NCBI GenBank assembly: GCA_934096605.1
Contig: CAKOMI010000029.1
Coordinates: 1-14,767 of the forward strand
Origin: an uncultured Bacilli bacterium
GTDB taxonomy: Bacteria; Bacillota_I; Bacilli_A; RF39; UBA660
Direction: 5' to 3'
DNA: 14,767 nt
Shown piece by piece: positions 13,322 to 14,767 of this stretch. The translations under genes and the position numbers were made by a program. Numbering within the stretch: the stretch's first letter is position 1; each line of letters opens with the position of its first letter. The notes below the pieces were generated by a model. That model had not been told where the DNA came from. It saw only the letters and a program-made list of their open reading frames with translations, and ran no database searches.

Positions 13322-14674
13322 CTATAAACTTGGAATATATGGATTATTTTTAGTGCCATCACCCGTAAATTTTAAGGTACTTTTTAAATTTATGACTGGT
13401 CTTAGGGCAACTAATGAATATGATGATGTTGCATCATCAAAATATCCATCAAGATTAATTACAAACATTAATGTAGCATAATAAGTTTGCCCAAATGTAT
13501 TGTAGAAACCAGCTGGTGTCATTGTCCAAAAATGATGTCCAACAGTTAAATATGAATTTGGAGTTTGTTTTTGATATGTTATATCACCATTAAACATGCC
13601 ACCACCATGACCAGCAATCATCGCTTCATCGGCTGTTATGAGACCAATACCTTTTCCGCCAATAAAATGATCAGATGCCAACTCACATTTCAAGCTTGGA
13701 TCACTCATACTTATGCGTCTATAACCATTATAATAGGTTGTGATTCTTCCAGTTCCAACGCCACTTGCCTTATTAAGGATACCTCGATCGTTGCAAAAGC
13801 CAACATTTACATCTAGAAAATCATAATAGCTATTTAGATTTGCATCATAAAACGCATTTAACCTAGTCTTAGCATTTGAAAAAGTTCCATATCCATGAAC
13901 CTCACCATTTTTGTATTCAAATCCAGCATACATATTATCATCAGCACTTGGATTAAATGACGTTTTTTCGAAAATTCTATCTTCACTTATCTCACCATTG
14001 TTGTGAGCACTCGTTCCATCATAAATCATTCTAATACTGCCATTACCATTAATCCTAATTATTCTCCAGTAGTATCCGGCAAATTTAACATAGTTGTTTT
14101 CTACACTACCTCGGTAATAATAACTTGTGCCGTCATCATCTATGGTCTTATATATGCCTTTTTCATGCGATTCACAAGTCTCGTCGTCACATGCACTTTT
14201 ACTAAAGTCTGGCGTATAACTATTTACTATTAAATCACCTAGTGCTGTACTAACAGTATTTTCTTTTACAAAATATAAATTGCATCTGGTTCTTGTATAA
14301 TCGCCTGCATTGTAGTTACTATAGTCAATATCTGCATGCCAAACAGCATAATTCCAATTTACTTTTACGCCATTTGTACATTCACTTTTTTCGGTATCTA
14401 ACTTATAGCCTGTGTTTTGTTTGGGCATACTTCTCGTTATCTCACCATCCACATAATACGCAAAATAAATATCACCAGGATCTTGTATTGTTCCGTTTAT
14501 CACATTAAAATGCTTTTCTTCCGTAAATATTGCAAATGAATTATATAAATATATGCCTGATAATAGCAATATACTTAAAATTATTGCTGTTACTATTATT
14601 TTTCTTTTACTATTTTTTTCTTTAAATTTCTGTAGTTTTAGAGAGTTATGCTTATTTAATAACCCCCCCCCCAA
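13322..14674 (-). CDS. Surface protein, shared head plus WRII domain class B, behind a G10 switch
   Basis: The continuous frame is 450 codons and can only open at a TTG (14674) that touches the G run. The better start, by alignment of the leader with the gene at 12919, is ATG 14690, with AGGAG at 14704-14700. In the G10 state that ATG reads MKQKYVGGGVIK and stops; with nine G residues it would enter this frame. In residue numbers of the frame: anchor about 26-47; head 56-136 (FNVINGTIQDPGDIYFAYYV ... TRTRCNLYF) nearly the same as in the 448-residue paralogue; class B domain from about 185 (YYYRGSVENNYVKFAGYYWR, GLITADEAMIAGHGGGMF, HFWTMTPAGFYN, LRPVINLKS, GDGTKNNPY) as in the gene at 5800. 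Probably a phase-variable surface protein; the switching is inferred. Confidence 0.75.
   Translation of the reverse strand: MGGGLLNKHNSLKLQKFKEKNSKRKIIVTAIILSILLLSGIYLYNSFAIFTEEKHFNVINGTIQDPGDIYFAYYVDGEITRSMPKQNTGYKLDTEKSECTNGVKVNWNYAVWHADIDYSNYNAGDYTRTRCNLYFVKENTVSTALGDLIVNSYTPDFSKSACDDETCESHEKGIYKTIDDDGTSYYYRGSVENNYVKFAGYYWRIIRINGNGSIRMIYDGTSAHNNGEISEDRIFEKTSFNPSADDNMYAGFEYKNGEVHGYGTFSNAKTRLNAFYDANLNSYYDFLDVNVGFCNDRGILNKASGVGTGRITTYYNGYRRISMSDPSLKCELASDHFIGGKGIGLITADEAMIAGHGGGMFNGDITYQKQTPNSYLTVGHHFWTMTPAGFYNTFGQTYYATLMFVINLDGYFDDATSSYSLVALRPVINLKSTLKFTGDGTKNNPYIPSL
14663..14672 (-). repeat. G10 homopolymer at the 5' end of a surface gene (candidate phase-variation tract)
   Basis: Ten consecutive C residues on the plus strand (G on the coding strand) in otherwise strongly AT-rich DNA. 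It lies 18 bases after the ATG at 14690. A change of one base moves the downstream 440-codon frame into or out of phase with that ATG. Confidence 0.8.
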
Positions 14675-14695
14675 CGTATTTTTGCTTCATGACTT

Positions 14696-14760
14696 ATCTC
14701 TCCTATTCTCCTTTAATTTTACAAAATTTAATCTTCTATTTCAATAGTTTTTTATGTCAA
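14696..14760 (-). repeat. Conserved upstream block, copy 2 (before the G-tract surface gene)
   Basis: Counterpart of 12926-12985, with the same order of TTGACA, AAAAACTATTGAAATA, AATTTT and GAGAATAGGAGAG. It aligns the GTG at 12919 with the ATG at 14690 and so supports that ATG as the ancestral start of this gene. Confidence 0.65.
14716..14744 (-). promoter_or_regulatory. Candidate promoter of the G-tract surface gene
   Basis: Minus strand TTGAAA (14744-14739), 17 bases, TAAAAT (14721-14716), each one base off consensus. Initiation near 14709 leaves a leader of about 19 bases containing AGGAGAG and then the ATG at 14690. A TTGACA at 14760-14755 is an alternative -35 box but lacks a good -10 partner. 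Confidence 0.5.
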
Positions 14761-14767
14761 TTATACT

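Noticed and set aside
14672..14674. TTG at 14674 as the true start of the last surface gene.
   Set aside because: It opens directly in the G run, with the ribosome binding site 25 bases away. The leader alignment with the paralogue at 12919 supports ATG 14690 instead. It is kept only as the boundary of the continuous frame.
694..14674. Diversity-generating retroelement target, because the C-terminal domains look C-type-lectin-like.
   Set aside because: There is no reverse transcriptase or template repeat in the window, and differences between copies are not limited to adenine positions.
13290..14747. Several plus-strand open frames across the last surface gene, and similar ones near 5120-5332, 10064-10249 and 12228-12416.
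   Set aside because: They lie opposite well-supported genes or remnants, lack ribosome binding sites and encode no recognisable protein; they are reading-frame shadows.
1..14767. tRNA, rRNA, CRISPR arrays, transposases or integrases.
   Set aside because: None seen on either strand; the gaps are accounted for by promoters, terminators, the small-peptide locus and gene remnants.

Overview
The window reads as low-GC (AT-rich) chromosomal DNA from a Gram-positive-type bacterium of the Bacilli/Erysipelotrichia/RF39-like (gut Mollicutes-related) group. Evidence: AT-rich codon use, A-rich Shine-Dalgarno leaders, sortase B and MucBP/IPKTG remnants, a bacillus-type UvrC, and a family of signal-anchored surface proteins with a C-terminal 'WRII...RPV.YL' domain. 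TAA, TAG and TGA all serve as stops (TGA ends the 977-residue gene), so the standard bacterial code applies. The taxon is inferred.

Layout. 1-28 (minus): the first nine codons of a probable ABC-type ATPase, whose ribosome binding site lies inside an inverted repeat. 100-534 (minus): a decayed Ig-like surface-protein gene. 694-4221 (minus): a two-gene unit, a small membrane-anchored protein followed by a 977-residue surface protein with Ig-like repeats. 4274-5758 (minus): a dead sortase cassette, made of a sortase B gene killed by three in-frame TAA codons and the frameshifted 3' end of its MucBP/IPKTG substrate. 5800-7053 (minus): another surface protein, driven by a near-consensus promoter whose -35 box lies inside the upstream terminator. 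7138-7335: a surface-gene fragment.

7336-11523 is the housekeeping core: uvrC and an overlapping low-molecular-weight phosphotyrosine phosphatase gene (minus), a one-domain YigZ/IMPACT gene (plus), a CDP-alcohol phosphatidyltransferase fused to an HD phosphohydrolase domain (minus), and a small helical protein of unknown function (minus). 11573-14690 (minus) holds two more surface proteins that share an N-terminal head and an upstream block but carry different C-terminal domains. Between them lies a compact locus that looks like a type I toxin-antitoxin module: a 26-residue hydrophobic peptide gene and a convergent antisense RNA with its own terminator.

How it fits together. The window is dominated by an expanding, shuffling and decaying surface-protein family around a conserved housekeeping block. 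Two observations deserve most attention: the candidate antisense-regulated peptide locus at 13012-13274, and a run of ten G residues just inside the 5' end of the last surface gene. The G run puts the best start codon out of frame and has the form of a phase-variation switch. All calls come from reading the sequence; no searches were run.
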